A stretch of DNA of 39,714 nt from Pseudanabaena biceps PCC 7429 (GCF_000332215.1 NZ_ALWB01000020.1:1-39714); one strand, 5' to 3'; positions 16,536 through 25,305 are shown, counted from the stretch's first letter. Numbers and translations are program-made. Notes: generated by a model not told the origin, from the sequence alone.

Positions 16536-17258
16536 TTAGCTACGAAATAAACGAGAGTATTGAGTTTCATGGTTAGCACAGGCGAGACTTGCCCCCCATC
16601 CACACCATTCTAATTCATTATCCAAACGCTGTAGCGATAACTGGGAGCTATTCAACATATCCCCACTAAGCTGAAATATAACTTGCTGCCCAATGGTCTG
16701 ACCGAATGGAACAGAACGAACTGCGGCGCTAACTAGATTGGATAGCCAGCTATAAATGTAGCCCAAGCTCGTATTGTCAGGATCGATATCCAGACTGGCT
16801 GCGACAATGCCAAAGGCGATCGCATAGTTACAACCTTTGCCCTGTGAATTATCTTTCGTTGTAGGGAGCAAGGTGTGGATAGATGTATGTAGGGGATTTT
16901 GGCGATCGGTAAGCTGCCACCATAATTTCATGAGGGACTGTCCCATCTGCCAACTCGCCAATCTGACTTCTTCGGCTTCTCTCGTTGCCGATAGCCAGTC
17001 ATTCCAGTAGATTAATGTGGATATGTTATGAGATTTAATGGCTTGATAGGCGCGAAGAGCGATCGCCGTCTCGTTGGGAATAAATCCAAATTGCAATTCC
17101 CTTCTCAGCCAATTGCAAAGATCGGACTCTGTTTGAATAATCTTTTGACTGCAAAGATATTCGAGTCCTTCCGAATAGCTGTAAGCCCCAACTGGCAAAG
17201 CAGGACTAGTGATTTGTAGCAACCTTAGTAATTGAAGTGATGCGGGATTAATGATCAT
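16536..17258 (-). CDS. ureF: Urease accessory protein UreF
   Basis: UreF (240 residues) forms a complex with UreD and UreG on apo-urease and gates GTP-driven nickel delivery. Diagnostic stretches are LLQITSPALPVGAYSYSEGL (about 11-30) and SAAVRSVPFGQTIGQQVI (about 192-209). All-helical composition and length fit. Its ATG lies inside the last codons of ureE (11-bp overlap, 17248-17258), so the two are translationally coupled. Confidence 0.95.
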   Translation of the reverse strand: MIINPASLQLLRLLQITSPALPVGAYSYSEGLEYLCSQKIIQTESDLCNWLRRELQFGFIPNETAIALRAYQAIKSHNISTLIYWNDWLSATREAEEVRLASWQMGQSLMKLWWQLTDRQNPLHTSIHTLLPTTKDNSQGKGCNYAIAFGIVAASLDIDPDNTSLGYIYSWLSNLVSAAVRSVPFGQTIGQQVIFQLSGDMLNSSQLSLQRLDNELEWCGWGASLACANHETQYSRLFRS

Positions 17259-17703
17259 GGTGATGATGGTAAGCGCCAGACTCAGGTTGAAAAGGCTGAT
17301 TTTCTTTGGCTATAGTTAATCCCATTTGGATCACCATATCTTCTAAAACTGGATCGGGAGATAGGCGGAGGTATGTTTCGGTAATTTCTAGAGCAATGTG
17401 GCGATTACCTAAATGATAGGCTGCTCTTAAAAAATCAAGGGGGTGATGTGCCGTAACCGTAATGACAGGTTCGGGTTTTGCCATGACGTAAGCGATCGCC
17501 CGATCATTTTCGTCGGCAAGGATATCTCCTTCTCTCAGAACTGTCCCTCTCTGAAGTTGTAAATTAATCTCTTCTCCTTCCAATGTTGTAAATCGGTGAC
17601 GGCTACGAGTTCTATCCTCAGCAATGAGCGCAAGGGTTAAAAGAGATTCGCGATTTACCAATTTCTTGGCTTCATGGGATAGACGTTTAGTAATAATATG
17701 CAT
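17248..17703 (-). CDS. ureE: Urease accessory protein UreE (nickel chaperone)
   Basis: The 151-residue metallochaperone stores and hands over nickel. The N-terminal peptide-binding domain contains LALIAEDRTRSRHRFTTLEG. The metal-binding domain has AYHLGNRHIALEI, with the conserved His of GNRH. The tail is short and His-rich (AYHHHHDH), far shorter than in Klebsiella. The 3' end overlaps ureF. It reads divergently from ureG with 387 bp between them. Confidence 0.95.
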   Translation of the reverse strand: MHIITKRLSHEAKKLVNRESLLTLALIAEDRTRSRHRFTTLEGEEINLQLQRGTVLREGDILADENDRAIAYVMAKPEPVITVTAHHPLDFLRAAYHLGNRHIALEITETYLRLSPDPVLEDMVIQMGLTIAKENQPFQPESGAYHHHHDH

Positions 17704-18090
17704 AGACTAATTGCAGGGAAGAATCAACAATATTAATAATCTCAAGCAGATAAACGTAGTTAAACTTAAAATCTAGCCGAAAAGTCTAGAAGAGCGTACC
17801 TTATGCTTTCTGGTTTTGGTCTTACAGCGCATTGCGCTCAAACCCAAACCAAGGAAATTTTTGAAAGCGTTGCGAAGCAACGCTTTCAAAAATTTCCTTG
17901 TGGTTCGTTTGATCGATAATTGCTGTAACTATGTTGAACTAATTATTTGCGCGTAATTATTTGCGAGTAACTTTTTTTGATTTTTGTGTTCCTCACGATG
18001 CTATAAGCTTACACCAAACCTGTAAAGATAAAGATAATGATAAAGATACTATAGTTATTGCTATTCATTGCTTCGTAAGGATAAATCTCT
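17704..18090. other. ureE-ureG divergent intergenic region with nested repeats
   Basis: No gene is visible. It contains a decayed family A element (17762-17820 and about 17928-17945) split by a family B element (17823-17927). A 14-nt tandem repeat, AATTATTTGCGCGT / AATTATTTGCGAGT, lies at 17941-17968. AAAGATA-type repeats occur at about 18022-18050. The ureG ribosome site AAGGAT (18077-18082) lies 8 nt before its ATG. No GTA-N8-TAC NtcA box was found by eye. Confidence 0.7.
17823..17927 (-). repeat. Family B element copy 1 (105 bp), inverted relative to copies 2 and 3
   Basis: It is bounded by TACAGC and GCTGTA. The inner hairpin has a 23-bp arm AAGGAAATTTTTGAAAGCGT... and a GAA loop, flanked by CAAACCCAAACC on one side and TGGTTCGTTTGATCGATAAT on the other. 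The length is identical to the other two copies. It interrupts a family A copy. Confidence 0.85.
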
Positions 18091-18684
18091 ATGTCTCCAT
18101 TTCGGGTTGGTGTTGCGGGACCTGTCGGCTCTGGAAAAACGGCTCTGGTTGATTCTCTCTGTAAATCAATGCGATCGCATTTCCAAATTGCAGTAGTTAC
18201 AAACGATATTTACACCCAAGAAGATGCCCAATTTCTCGTCCGCAGCCAAGCCCTAGACCGCGATCGCATCATGGGAGTAGAGACAGGTGGTTGTCCCCAT
18301 ACAGCTATTCGCGAAGATGCCTCCATGAATCTTGCCGCGATCGAGCAATTAGAACTTCGCTTTGAAGATCTCGATTTAATCTTTGTCGAGAGTGGTGGAG
18401 ACAATCTTGCCTCCACCTTTAGTCCCGAACTCGTGGATTTAACCCTTTACGTAATCGATGTAGCCGCAGGGGATAAAATCCCTCGTAAAGGAGGTCCAGG
18501 GATTACTAAATCTGATTTATTAGTAATTAACAAAATCGATCTCGCTCCTTACGTCGGAGCCGATCTCGCGATTATGGAAAGGGATGCTCTAAAAATGCGG
18601 GGGGATAAACCCTTTGTATTCAGCAATCTCAAGACTCAAGTTGGTTTAAGTATAATTACCGACTTTATTGTTAAAAAGATGTAA
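18091..18684 (+). CDS. ureG: Urease accessory GTPase UreG
   Basis: The 197-residue SIMIBI-class GTPase powers nickel insertion into urease. The P-loop GPVGSGKT spans residues 10-17. The nickel-binding CPH motif (68-70) is in [26 protein letters not shown] and the [10 protein letters not shown] guanine-specificity motif are intact. AAGG 11 nt upstream supports the ATG at 18091. It is alone on the plus strand, bracketed by two inverted family B elements. The second starts 3 nt after the stop codon. Confidence 0.97.
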   Translation: MSPFRVGVAGPVGSGKTALVDSLCKSMRSHFQIAVVTNDIYTQEDAQFLVRSQALDRDRIMGVETGGCPHTAIREDASMNLAAIEQLELRFEDLDLIFVESGGDNLASTFSPELVDLTLYVIDVAAGDKIPRKGGPGITKSDLLVINKIDLAPYVGADLAIMERDALKMRGDKPFVFSNLKTQVGLSIITDFIVKKM

Positions 18685-18686
18685 AT

Positions 18687-18791
18687 TACAGCAATTATCG
18701 ATCAAACGAACCACAAGGAAATTTTTGAAAGCGTTGCTTCGCAACGCTTTCAAAAATTTCCTTGGTTTGGGTTTGAGCGCAAAGCGCTGTA
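18687..18791 (+). repeat. Family B element copy 2 (105 bp)
   Basis: It is bounded by TACAGC and GCTGTA, with the same inner hairpin as copy 1 (loop TTC in this orientation). It begins 3 nt after the ureG stop (18682-18684) and could act as its 3' hairpin. Confidence 0.85.
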
Positions 18792-18872
18792 AGTGAATTT
18801 AGACAGGAATAGAGAATGAAAATTTCCAGTAGGAACCCCTTTATCAAAGGTATTTGATGGATTGACAACTAG

Positions 18873-19697
18873 TTACTCCAACCAGATTGAATCACCACAA
18901 CGAATTGTTCCTGTTTGTATTACTGACATCCGAATACCTGCGATCGTTTTGTTTTGTTTGGTGGTCGTCCTCAAGATATTTAAGTCATTGGGAAGATCAC
19001 CCTGTGCTAATGTTGTTACTACACAACGAGGGCAAGCAGTATCAATACTCAAGCAAACGCGATCGCCAATTAGCAATTTACCGCCGACCCAAGCATCTTC
19101 CATAAAAGCAGGTTCAGAAGATGGGGGCTCGATCAAAATATTGGGGCGAAATCGGCAGGGATTGAATTGCCCCTCAGGGTAAAGGGTTTGCAGCTTATCT
19201 AGAGTAGCAGTCGTAATGGCATGGATTGGACAGGAATCAAAAAAAGTGCCTGAGGGCATAAACAATTGGGTAATAGTTTCCCGATTTAAGGCTCCTTCAA
19301 TATCTGGCCAATACTGATCCAAACTGGGAGATTCGGGGACAACCGAGAGTAATTGTACATCACGCCCCACTGCTTGAGAGAGAATGCTGTCAATATCACG
19401 ATTATCGCTGGTGGCAGAACTACCGTCAGGCAAAGTGATTGTGACCCTCGCCATCGCTTCTTGACTGTTTTGACCAGTCATTTCCCCTAATTCGGCATGA
19501 AAGCCTAAAAGTTTTGCCCATTTCTTCGGGTTCTTCGCACTGGCAATGCGGCTAGTCTCGCGATCCCACAAAGCAAATGAGCGATCGCCCAAAATCCCTG
19601 TAGGGATAACTTTTGCTGTCTCAAGTTGTTCGCCTAGCATTGACTTAACAGGATAACGCCAAAGAGAAGTAACTACACCAACTAACGTCCGAGCCAT
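18873..19697 (-). CDS. MOSC domain protein (YcbX-like)
   Basis: This 274-residue protein carries an N-terminal beta-barrel domain (VTSLWRYPVKSMLGEQLE, about 8-25) and a C-terminal MOSC domain. The latter shows FNPCRFRPNILIE and the conserved cysteine motif DTACPRCVVTTLAQG (about 218-232). MOSC proteins bind molybdenum cofactor; YcbX reduces N-hydroxylated compounds with an electron donor. No ferredoxin domain is fused here, so a redox partner would be needed. The substrate is not known. No operon partner is evident; it follows a family D repeat. Confidence 0.88.
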   Translation of the reverse strand: MARTLVGVVTSLWRYPVKSMLGEQLETAKVIPTGILGDRSFALWDRETSRIASAKNPKKWAKLLGFHAELGEMTGQNSQEAMARVTITLPDGSSATSDNRDIDSILSQAVGRDVQLLSVVPESPSLDQYWPDIEGALNRETITQLFMPSGTFFDSCPIHAITTATLDKLQTLYPEGQFNPCRFRPNILIEPPSSEPAFMEDAWVGGKLLIGDRVCLSIDTACPRCVVTTLAQGDLPNDLNILRTTTKQNKTIAGIRMSVIQTGTIRCGDSIWLE

Positions 19698-19764
19698 AAT
19701 TTCCCTTCCTTCTCAATTAGCCCATAGGTATTCCAAACAGTCAAATAAGTTAAAAATGCTAATT

Positions 19765-19918
19765 CATACCAAGTTAAGAAATGGCATAGCCATTTCTTAA
19801 CTTGAAAACCCTTATACCAATTCCCAAAATAACAACACCATTTTGGGAACCTCAAAACCTTACTGGGTTTGTTTTTTAATTCGCTGAAGTGAGCCAACAC
19901 TTCAGTGAATTGGTGTTA
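19765..19918 (+). repeat. Family D element copy 2, with an extra inserted hairpin half
   Basis: ATACCAAGTTAAGAAATGGC pairs with GCCATTTCTTAACTTG, then GAAAACCCTTA. There a second left half appears (TACCAATTCCCAAAAT / ATTTTGGGAACC), followed by the shared linker TACTGGGTTTGTTTTTTAAT and the second hairpin (AATTCGCTGAAGTG / CACTTCAGTGAATT). It ends TTGGTGTTA. It fills the gap between urtE and the MOSC gene. Confidence 0.7.
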
Positions 19919-19936
19919 GAAATTATCTAAGGAGAG

Positions 19937-19966
19937 AGTACCGCCCGCGTAGCGGGTGTTACTCAC
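19937..19966. repeat. Degenerate family A hairpin core downstream of urtE
   Basis: GTACCGCCCGCGTAGCGGGTGTTAC resembles the GCATACCGCCCGC hairpin of family A but lacks the TAAGTAG ends. It lies about 25-50 bp beyond the urtE stop codon and could act as a 3' hairpin for the operon. Confidence 0.5.
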
Positions 19967-19988
19967 TTTACAAAACTAAATGGCAAGA

Positions 19989-20687
19989 TTAAATAGCAAG
20001 ATACTGATGGACTAGATCATCGCTCAGATCGGCAGTTGCTCCATTGGCAACAACTGCACCTTTTTCCATAATGAAAAATTTCTGAGCGAGTTGTCTTGCA
20101 AAGTCTACTTTCTGCTCGACAACAATGAGGGTGATGCCCTTCTCGCGATTAATCCTCTTTAAAGTTTCCTCAATTTCCTGAACAATCGAAGGCTGAATTC
20201 CTTCTGTCGGCTCGTCAAGAAGCATAATCTTGGGATTGCTCATCAGACCGCGAGCGATCGCTAATTGCTGTTGTTGTCCGCCGCTCAATAAACCGCCCTG
20301 CCGAGTTAGATGTTGCTTGAGCATTGGGAAAAACTCAAAGATTTCATCGGGAATCTTACGATACTTCTTTTGTCCAGCGGACATGCCAAGTTTGAGATTA
20401 TCCAAAACCGATAGGTAGGGAATAATTTCTCTCCCTTGGGGAATGTAGGAAATACCATAGCGAGCGCGTTTAAACGTTGGCACTTTGGTAATGTTATCTG
20501 CGTCAAAAACAATATTCCCAGACATGACTTTATTCAGCCCGATGACACTACGAAGCAGTGTCGTCTTTCCCACACCATTACGACCGAGCAGACAAGCGAT
20601 ATCACCTTGCTCGATCGCCATATTCACTCCGAACAACACGGGTGTTTGTCCGTAAGAAACCGTAACATCAGTTAGTTCAAGCAGCAT
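19989..20687 (-). CDS. urtE: Urea ABC transporter ATP-binding protein UrtE
   Basis: This 232-residue LivF-like ATPase is one of the two nucleotide-binding subunits of the urea (or amide) importer. Walker A GRNGVGKTT is at 35-43, signature LSGGQQQQLAIA at 134-145, and Walker B IMLLDEPTEGI at 154-164. It ends the fmd-urt operon. Its ATG overlaps the 3' end of urtD by 11 bp, which implies coupling. Confidence 0.93.
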   Translation of the reverse strand: MLLELTDVTVSYGQTPVLFGVNMAIEQGDIACLLGRNGVGKTTLLRSVIGLNKVMSGNIVFDADNITKVPTFKRARYGISYIPQGREIIPYLSVLDNLKLGMSAGQKKYRKIPDEIFEFFPMLKQHLTRQGGLLSGGQQQQLAIARGLMSNPKIMLLDEPTEGIQPSIVQEIEETLKRINREKGITLIVVEQKVDFARQLAQKFFIMEKGAVVANGATADLSDDLVHQYLAI

Positions 20688-21480
20688 CGATTTGTTCGCG
20701 TCCTAAATATACTTCAATTACTTTGGGATTTGATTGCACTTCACTGACTGACCCTTCAGTCAATTTTTCTCCTTGATGGAGTACCACAATGCGCTGAGCA
20801 ATTTGCTTAACAAATTCCATGTCATGCTCGATAACCACAACAGAGTGATTCTGAGAAATCGTTTTAATGATTTCCCCAGTCAAATGCGTTTCATCTGGGG
20901 TCATTCCTGCAGTGGGCTCATCTAGTAGTACTACAGAAGGATCCTGCGCAATGACCATCCCAATTTCTACCCACTGTTTCTGTCCGTGGGAAAGCGAGGA
21001 TACTTTTGAATATCCCTTTTCCAAAAGTCCAACGCGATCGAGAACAGTGATGATTTTATCCCTCTTAGCTGCGGTTAATTTGGACTTGATCGAAGAGAAA
21101 ACTCCATGCGATCCTTTTAAAGCTAATAAGATATTGTCAAATACGGTTAACTCATTGTAGACATTAGGATTTTGGAATTTACGTCCGATGCCCATCCTTG
21201 CTACTTCAAAAGCACTGCGATTCGTAATATCTTTACCGTGATAAAATACATGCCCCGAAGCTACTGGAGATTTACCAACGATGGCATCGAGTAAGGTGCT
21301 TTTCCCAGCCCCATTCGGACCAATGATCGTCACAATCTCATTTTCACCGACATCTAAGTTAACTCCCTTTAAAGCTTTGAATCCAGAAAAAACCACCTTT
21401 AGGTCTTTTATCGATAAAATTGCTCCTTCAGTGTGAGTAACTGGAGCGGAATCAATTGATGCGGATGTGGTTGTGTTCAT
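20677..21480 (-). CDS. urtD: Urea ABC transporter ATP-binding protein UrtD
   Basis: This 267-residue LivG-like ATPase pairs with UrtE. Walker A GPNGAGKST is at about residues 54-62, signature SLSHGQKQWVEIG at about 162-174 (the Q-W variant typical of UrtD), and Walker B VVLLDEPTAGM at about 182-192. It starts with about 20 polar residues before the core. AAAGGG lies about 10 nt before its ATG. The gap to urtC is 120 bp. Confidence 0.94.
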   Translation of the reverse strand: MNTTTSASIDSAPVTHTEGAILSIKDLKVVFSGFKALKGVNLDVGENEIVTIIGPNGAGKSTLLDAIVGKSPVASGHVFYHGKDITNRSAFEVARMGIGRKFQNPNVYNELTVFDNILLALKGSHGVFSSIKSKLTAAKRDKIITVLDRVGLLEKGYSKVSSLSHGQKQWVEIGMVIAQDPSVVLLDEPTAGMTPDETHLTGEIIKTISQNHSVVVIEHDMEFVKQIAQRIVVLHQGEKLTEGSVSEVQSNPKVIEVYLGREQIDAA

Positions 21481-21600
21481 AATTTGAACCCTTTTTAATT
21501 ATTAAATTAATTATTAAGTGTACGCAATATTGTTGAGGTTTTCTATCTATAACCATGCAACGAGCCATAATTAAGATCGTAACTTCAAAAAACTCAAAAT

Positions 21601-22689
21601 CTAGCTCGATCTCTCTAACTGATTATTTTTCTTGCCAAGAAGTTTTTTTGGAATCAAGCTCATTAGACCATCGGGAAGAAATAAAACAACCACCATCAGA
21701 ATCACGCCTACAATCAATTGCCAATCTTGGGTAATTCGATCTACGGAGTTTTGAATTTGTCCCAATAAAATTGCCGCAATGATTGGACCAAAAAGTGTAC
21801 CTCTACCACCGACAGCTACCCAAATTACGACTTGGGTTCCAAAGGCAACATTGAGATAGACGGGGGAAATAAAGTTGTTTAAGGGGACAAACAATCCGCC
21901 AGCGATACCAGCAATTGCTGCGGAAAGTGTCCAGATAAATATCTTGAAACTAGCAACATCATAGCCGAGGAAAGAAATTCTCTTTTCGTTCTCTTTAATC
22001 GATCGCAGAATCAATCCAAAGTTAGATTGGGTTAACCACCAACCACCTGCAATTACTAAAGTGGCGAATAGGAGGATGATGAAATATAAACCGATAGGCG
22101 GGACTTCTGCCCCAAAAAGTATGAGTTTAGATACATCCGTAATGCCATTGGTTCCTCCCGTATAGGCTTGTTGACTGACAAAGAAAGTCGTCAATGCTGA
22201 GGAGATTGCTAGGGTAATTACAGTGATGTAAACACCACTCACTTTAGAACGAAAGATGAATGAGCCGATCGCATAGGCAAATCCAGCAGGAATAACTACG
22301 GTGGCAATGACAGCGATCGGGAAATACTGTAACGGTGCGATGAACCAAGGCAATTCCTTTAAGCCATTCCAGACCATGAAGTCGGGAAGCGTACCGCCAT
22401 AGTTATTAGCCGTGGCAGATAGGTTTAGCTTCAGGTAATATGCCATCGCATATCCCCCTAAAGTGAAAAATACCCCATGGGCGAAGCTGAGAATTCCTGT
22501 AAATCCCCAGATTAGGTCTAAAGAAACACCTAGAGTTCCAAACAATAACAACTTTGCCATCAAGTTAGTTTGGAAAGTACCAGCCACAAAGGGAAAAATC
22601 ACAAAAATTAGCAAGACTATGGCACTAGTAATGAGCCATCTTTTGGGAACAAAATTTGCTTGTCGTATGCGACCTACTACTTCAGCCAT
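21601..22689 (-). CDS. urtC: Urea ABC transporter permease UrtC
   Basis: This 362-residue LivM-like permease has about nine to ten membrane helices. FTGILSFAHGVFFTLGGYAMAYY (about 63-86) and ENEKRISFLGYDVASFKIFIW (about 237-257) are the typical ABC-permease coupling regions of this family. GGAGG sits 7 nt before the ATG. It forms the membrane channel with UrtB. Confidence 0.95.
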   Translation of the reverse strand: MAEVVGRIRQANFVPKRWLITSAIVLLIFVIFPFVAGTFQTNLMAKLLLFGTLGVSLDLIWGFTGILSFAHGVFFTLGGYAMAYYLKLNLSATANNYGGTLPDFMVWNGLKELPWFIAPLQYFPIAVIATVVIPAGFAYAIGSFIFRSKVSGVYITVITLAISSALTTFFVSQQAYTGGTNGITDVSKLILFGAEVPPIGLYFIILLFATLVIAGGWWLTQSNFGLILRSIKENEKRISFLGYDVASFKIFIWTLSAAIAGIAGGLFVPLNNFISPVYLNVAFGTQVVIWVAVGGRGTLFGPIIAAILLGQIQNSVDRITQDWQLIVGVILMVVVLFLPDGLMSLIPKKLLGKKNNQLERSS

Positions 22690-22821
22690 CTCTAAGCCTC
22701 CATTGAATTTTGAAAATTGACGCTATATTTACTGAAATATTTACTGAAATAAAACTCAAGCTTTTATTAGAAGTGTCGCAGATAATGATTGTAATAAGAA
22801 CCTAATAATTATTTAGACAAT

Positions 22822-23784
22822 TTAGCTACGCTTTTGCACTGTAAATAAGCCTTCGGGACGGTAGCGAATCAAGATAATTACCGCTGCTAAAACAATTACC
22901 CTTGCAGTCGGGTCGTTAATTAGATAGGCGATCGCGGCATTGGACTCACCGATTAAAACTGCCCCAGCTAAGACCCCAACTAGCTTGTCAACACCACCCG
23001 TAACTACAGTCATCCAAGCGTCAACTAGATAATCCTGTCCCATCGGTGGAGCAACGCTCTTAAGCGATGAAATAACTGTGCCTGCAATTCCTGCTAACCC
23101 GCAACCATAGGCAAAGGTGATCATATCCACAAGACTTGTATTTACACCTAGGCACTTCGCCATATCTCGGTTCTGAGTAACAGCTCTAACTTCTCGTCCC
23201 AGAGTCGTACCGTAAAGTAAGAAAGCAGTCATTCCGAGTAGGAACAAAGCCATAAAGATAATGAATAGGCGATAGTAGGAAATCTCGATCGCCTGTCCTC
23301 CGATTTGAAATGGAGTCCAGTTACCACGAATGTAGGGAGGAGCTTTAACATACTTCAATTGGGCGGTGAAGATGAGCTTGATGACCCCTTGCAGGACGAT
23401 ACTTAACCCCCAAGTCGCCAGCAATGTCTCTACAGCCCGCCCGTAAAGTCGTCGGACAATTGTTAACTCGATAATTGCACCGACAAACGCCGTAAACAAA
23501 AAAGAGAAGGGAATTGTCATCAACAAGTCCATTTTGAAATTACTTTGCAATACGAATGTTGTATAGGCTCCTAACATGATGAATTCACCATGGGCAAGGT
23601 TAATTATTCGCATTACACCAAAGGTGATGGCTAGCCCTAACCCCGTCAATAGCAAAATTCCGATAATACCGACTCCATTTAAAAGCTGATTAGTGACAGC
23701 GATCGGATCGATCGATTTTGCGGGTGGGGTTGATTGAGCTAAGTGAATCAGCGAGGATAGTACATTAAATGAAAAAACGTTCAT
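22822..23784 (-). CDS. urtB: Urea ABC transporter permease UrtB
   Basis: This 320-residue LivH-like permease has about eight helices. GLGLAITFGVMRIINLAHGEFIMLGAY (about 44-70) and a cytoplasmic loop with TTLGREVRAVTQNRDMAKCLG (about 189-209) are diagnostic. UrtB in some bacteria has an N-terminal extension, which is absent here. The 114-bp gap to urtA holds a strong hairpin, and the 132-bp gap to urtC holds a tandem TATTTACTGAAA repeat (about 22728-22755). Confidence 0.93.
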   Translation of the reverse strand: MNVFSFNVLSSLIHLAQSTPPAKSIDPIAVTNQLLNGVGIIGILLLTGLGLAITFGVMRIINLAHGEFIMLGAYTTFVLQSNFKMDLLMTIPFSFLFTAFVGAIIELTIVRRLYGRAVETLLATWGLSIVLQGVIKLIFTAQLKYVKAPPYIRGNWTPFQIGGQAIEISYYRLFIIFMALFLLGMTAFLLYGTTLGREVRAVTQNRDMAKCLGVNTSLVDMITFAYGCGLAGIAGTVISSLKSVAPPMGQDYLVDAWMTVVTGGVDKLVGVLAGAVLIGESNAAIAYLINDPTARVIVLAAVIILIRYRPEGLFTVQKRS

Positions 23785-23842
23785 GGGATTCTTAAATTAG
23801 AGCTTAGAGTAGTATCGTTCGCTATTTCAAGTTTACTTATTA

Positions 23843-23886
23843 AGTCAATAATCTCTGACCCCTTACGAAGTCAGAGATTATTGACT
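23843..23886 (-). ncRNA. urtA-urtB intercistronic hairpin (RNA processing or stability element)
   Basis: AGTCAATAATCTCTGAC (23843-23859) is perfectly complementary to 23870-23886 around a 10-nt loop. It lies 12 nt after the urtA stop. No U-run follows on the minus strand, so a stability or attenuation hairpin fits better than a full terminator. Such hairpins commonly keep a binding-protein mRNA more abundant than the permease mRNA. No separate RNA gene is claimed. Confidence 0.6.
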
Positions 23887-23898
23887 CAAGTTAGAAAT

Positions 23899-25305
23899 CT
23901 AGGCTTCTTTCAGAAATTCAGCTGGAATATCTTTCTTCGTCTCAACGTTAGGGCTGCTGCGATCGTCGGGAGTTTTATGGACACAAAGACGACCCTTGTA
24001 GAGTGCTTGGCTCCAAGGAATTGGCTTAACCGCAGCCTTGGTGGAAAATACGATTTCTGCCTGACCATCAGACTTCCACTTGCCAATTCTGGAATAGAGG
24101 TAGGTGTGATAGTTGTCGGGGTCAGATTTTACCGTGCCCTGAGGAGCCTTGAAGACTTGTCCTCTGGTAGCTTCGCGGAGGTTAGCGGTATTGAATTCCT
24201 TCCCTTCCTTCGCCATCTTTTCCATTGCTTGAGCCATGAAGAAGGTTTGGATATAGGCTGCTTCCATAACTCCATTAGTAACGCGATCCTTACCAAACTT
24301 AGCCTTGAACTGCTCTACGAATGCCTTGTTTTCAGGAGTGTCAACGGTTTGGAAGTAGTTAAAACTACTGTAATGACCTTCGGCAAATTCTGGTCCCATG
24401 GCTTGAATTTCTTCTTCTGTGGTAGGGAAAGCCATGATCGGAATGTCTTTGGAGGTGATCCCAGCATCCTTAAGCTGCTTATAGAATGCAGGGATACTGT
24501 CTCCTACCAGATTGCTCAAGATGAAGTTTGGCTTGGCTTGCTTGATCTTGTTGATGATCGTAATAAATTCGGTTGTACCAAGAGCCGCATATTCATCTCC
24601 CACAACTTCACCGCCACCATTGACTAGCTCAGCTTTAGCGATCCGATTGCTTTCTTTAGGATAAATGTAGTCAGATCCGATGAAGAAACCTTTCTTTCCA
24701 AAATTCTTGATACAGTATGGAATTGAATCGGTAATTTGTTGGTTAGGTGCTGCACCAGTGTAGAAAACATTGGAACTACATTCGTTTCCTTCATAATAGA
24801 CAGGGTAGTAAAGAATGCTGTTCTTTTCTTCAAAGACTGGCAGCACTGACTTGCGGCTCGCAGATGTATAACAGCCGAGAACGCATACCACCTTGTCCTC
24901 ATCAATCAAACGCTTGGACATTTGGTTGTACAAATCCCAGTTGGAGTCAGGGTTTACCACAACCTTTTCAATCATTTGACCGTTAATTCCTTTCTTACCA
25001 GCCCAAGGACCCGTACCCTCGTTGATTTGGTCGATCGCAAGGAAGGTTGCATCCTGTAATGATTTTTCAACAATGGCGATTGTACCTGTGGTGGAATACA
25101 TGACACCAACTTTGATGCCTTTTTTCCCATCCGCCGCAGGTGAGGCTGAAGAAGTAGCACCACTTGATGAGGTGGTAGTAGTCTTCGTGGTATCACCACC
25201 GCCTTGACCGCAAGCAACCATAATACTGCTAGCAGCGGCAAAAGATCCGTACTTAATAAAGCGGCGGCGCGTGAGCCCGCCTTCGTTTGAGCTATTCAAT
25301 TTCAT
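23899..25305 (-). CDS. urtA: Urea (or short-chain amide) ABC transporter substrate-binding protein UrtA
   Basis: The 468-residue periplasmic receptor carries a twin-arginine signal (LTRRRFIKYG, residues 11-20) that ends in a lipobox (MVAC, Cys32), so it is probably a Tat-exported lipoprotein. A low-complexity Thr/Ser/Ala linker (about 33-58) follows. The type I binding fold has IKVGVMYSTTGTIAIVEKSL (about 64-83), SASRKSVLPVFEEKNSILYYPVYYEG and FIGSDYIYPKESNR, all typical of UrtA/FmdC. AAGGAGAG lies about 8 nt before its ATG. Because fmdAB precede it, its ligand could be formamide or acetamide as well as urea. Confidence 0.94.
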   Translation of the reverse strand: MKLNSSNEGGLTRRRFIKYGSFAAASSIMVACGQGGGDTTKTTTTSSSGATSSASPAADGKKGIKVGVMYSTTGTIAIVEKSLQDATFLAIDQINEGTGPWAGKKGINGQMIEKVVVNPDSNWDLYNQMSKRLIDEDKVVCVLGCYTSASRKSVLPVFEEKNSILYYPVYYEGNECSSNVFYTGAAPNQQITDSIPYCIKNFGKKGFFIGSDYIYPKESNRIAKAELVNGGGEVVGDEYAALGTTEFITIINKIKQAKPNFILSNLVGDSIPAFYKQLKDAGITSKDIPIMAFPTTEEEIQAMGPEFAEGHYSSFNYFQTVDTPENKAFVEQFKAKFGKDRVTNGVMEAAYIQTFFMAQAMEKMAKEGKEFNTANLREATRGQVFKAPQGTVKSDPDNYHTYLYSRIGKWKSDGQAEIVFSTKAAVKPIPWSQALYKGRLCVHKTPDDRSSPNVETKKDIPAEFLKEA

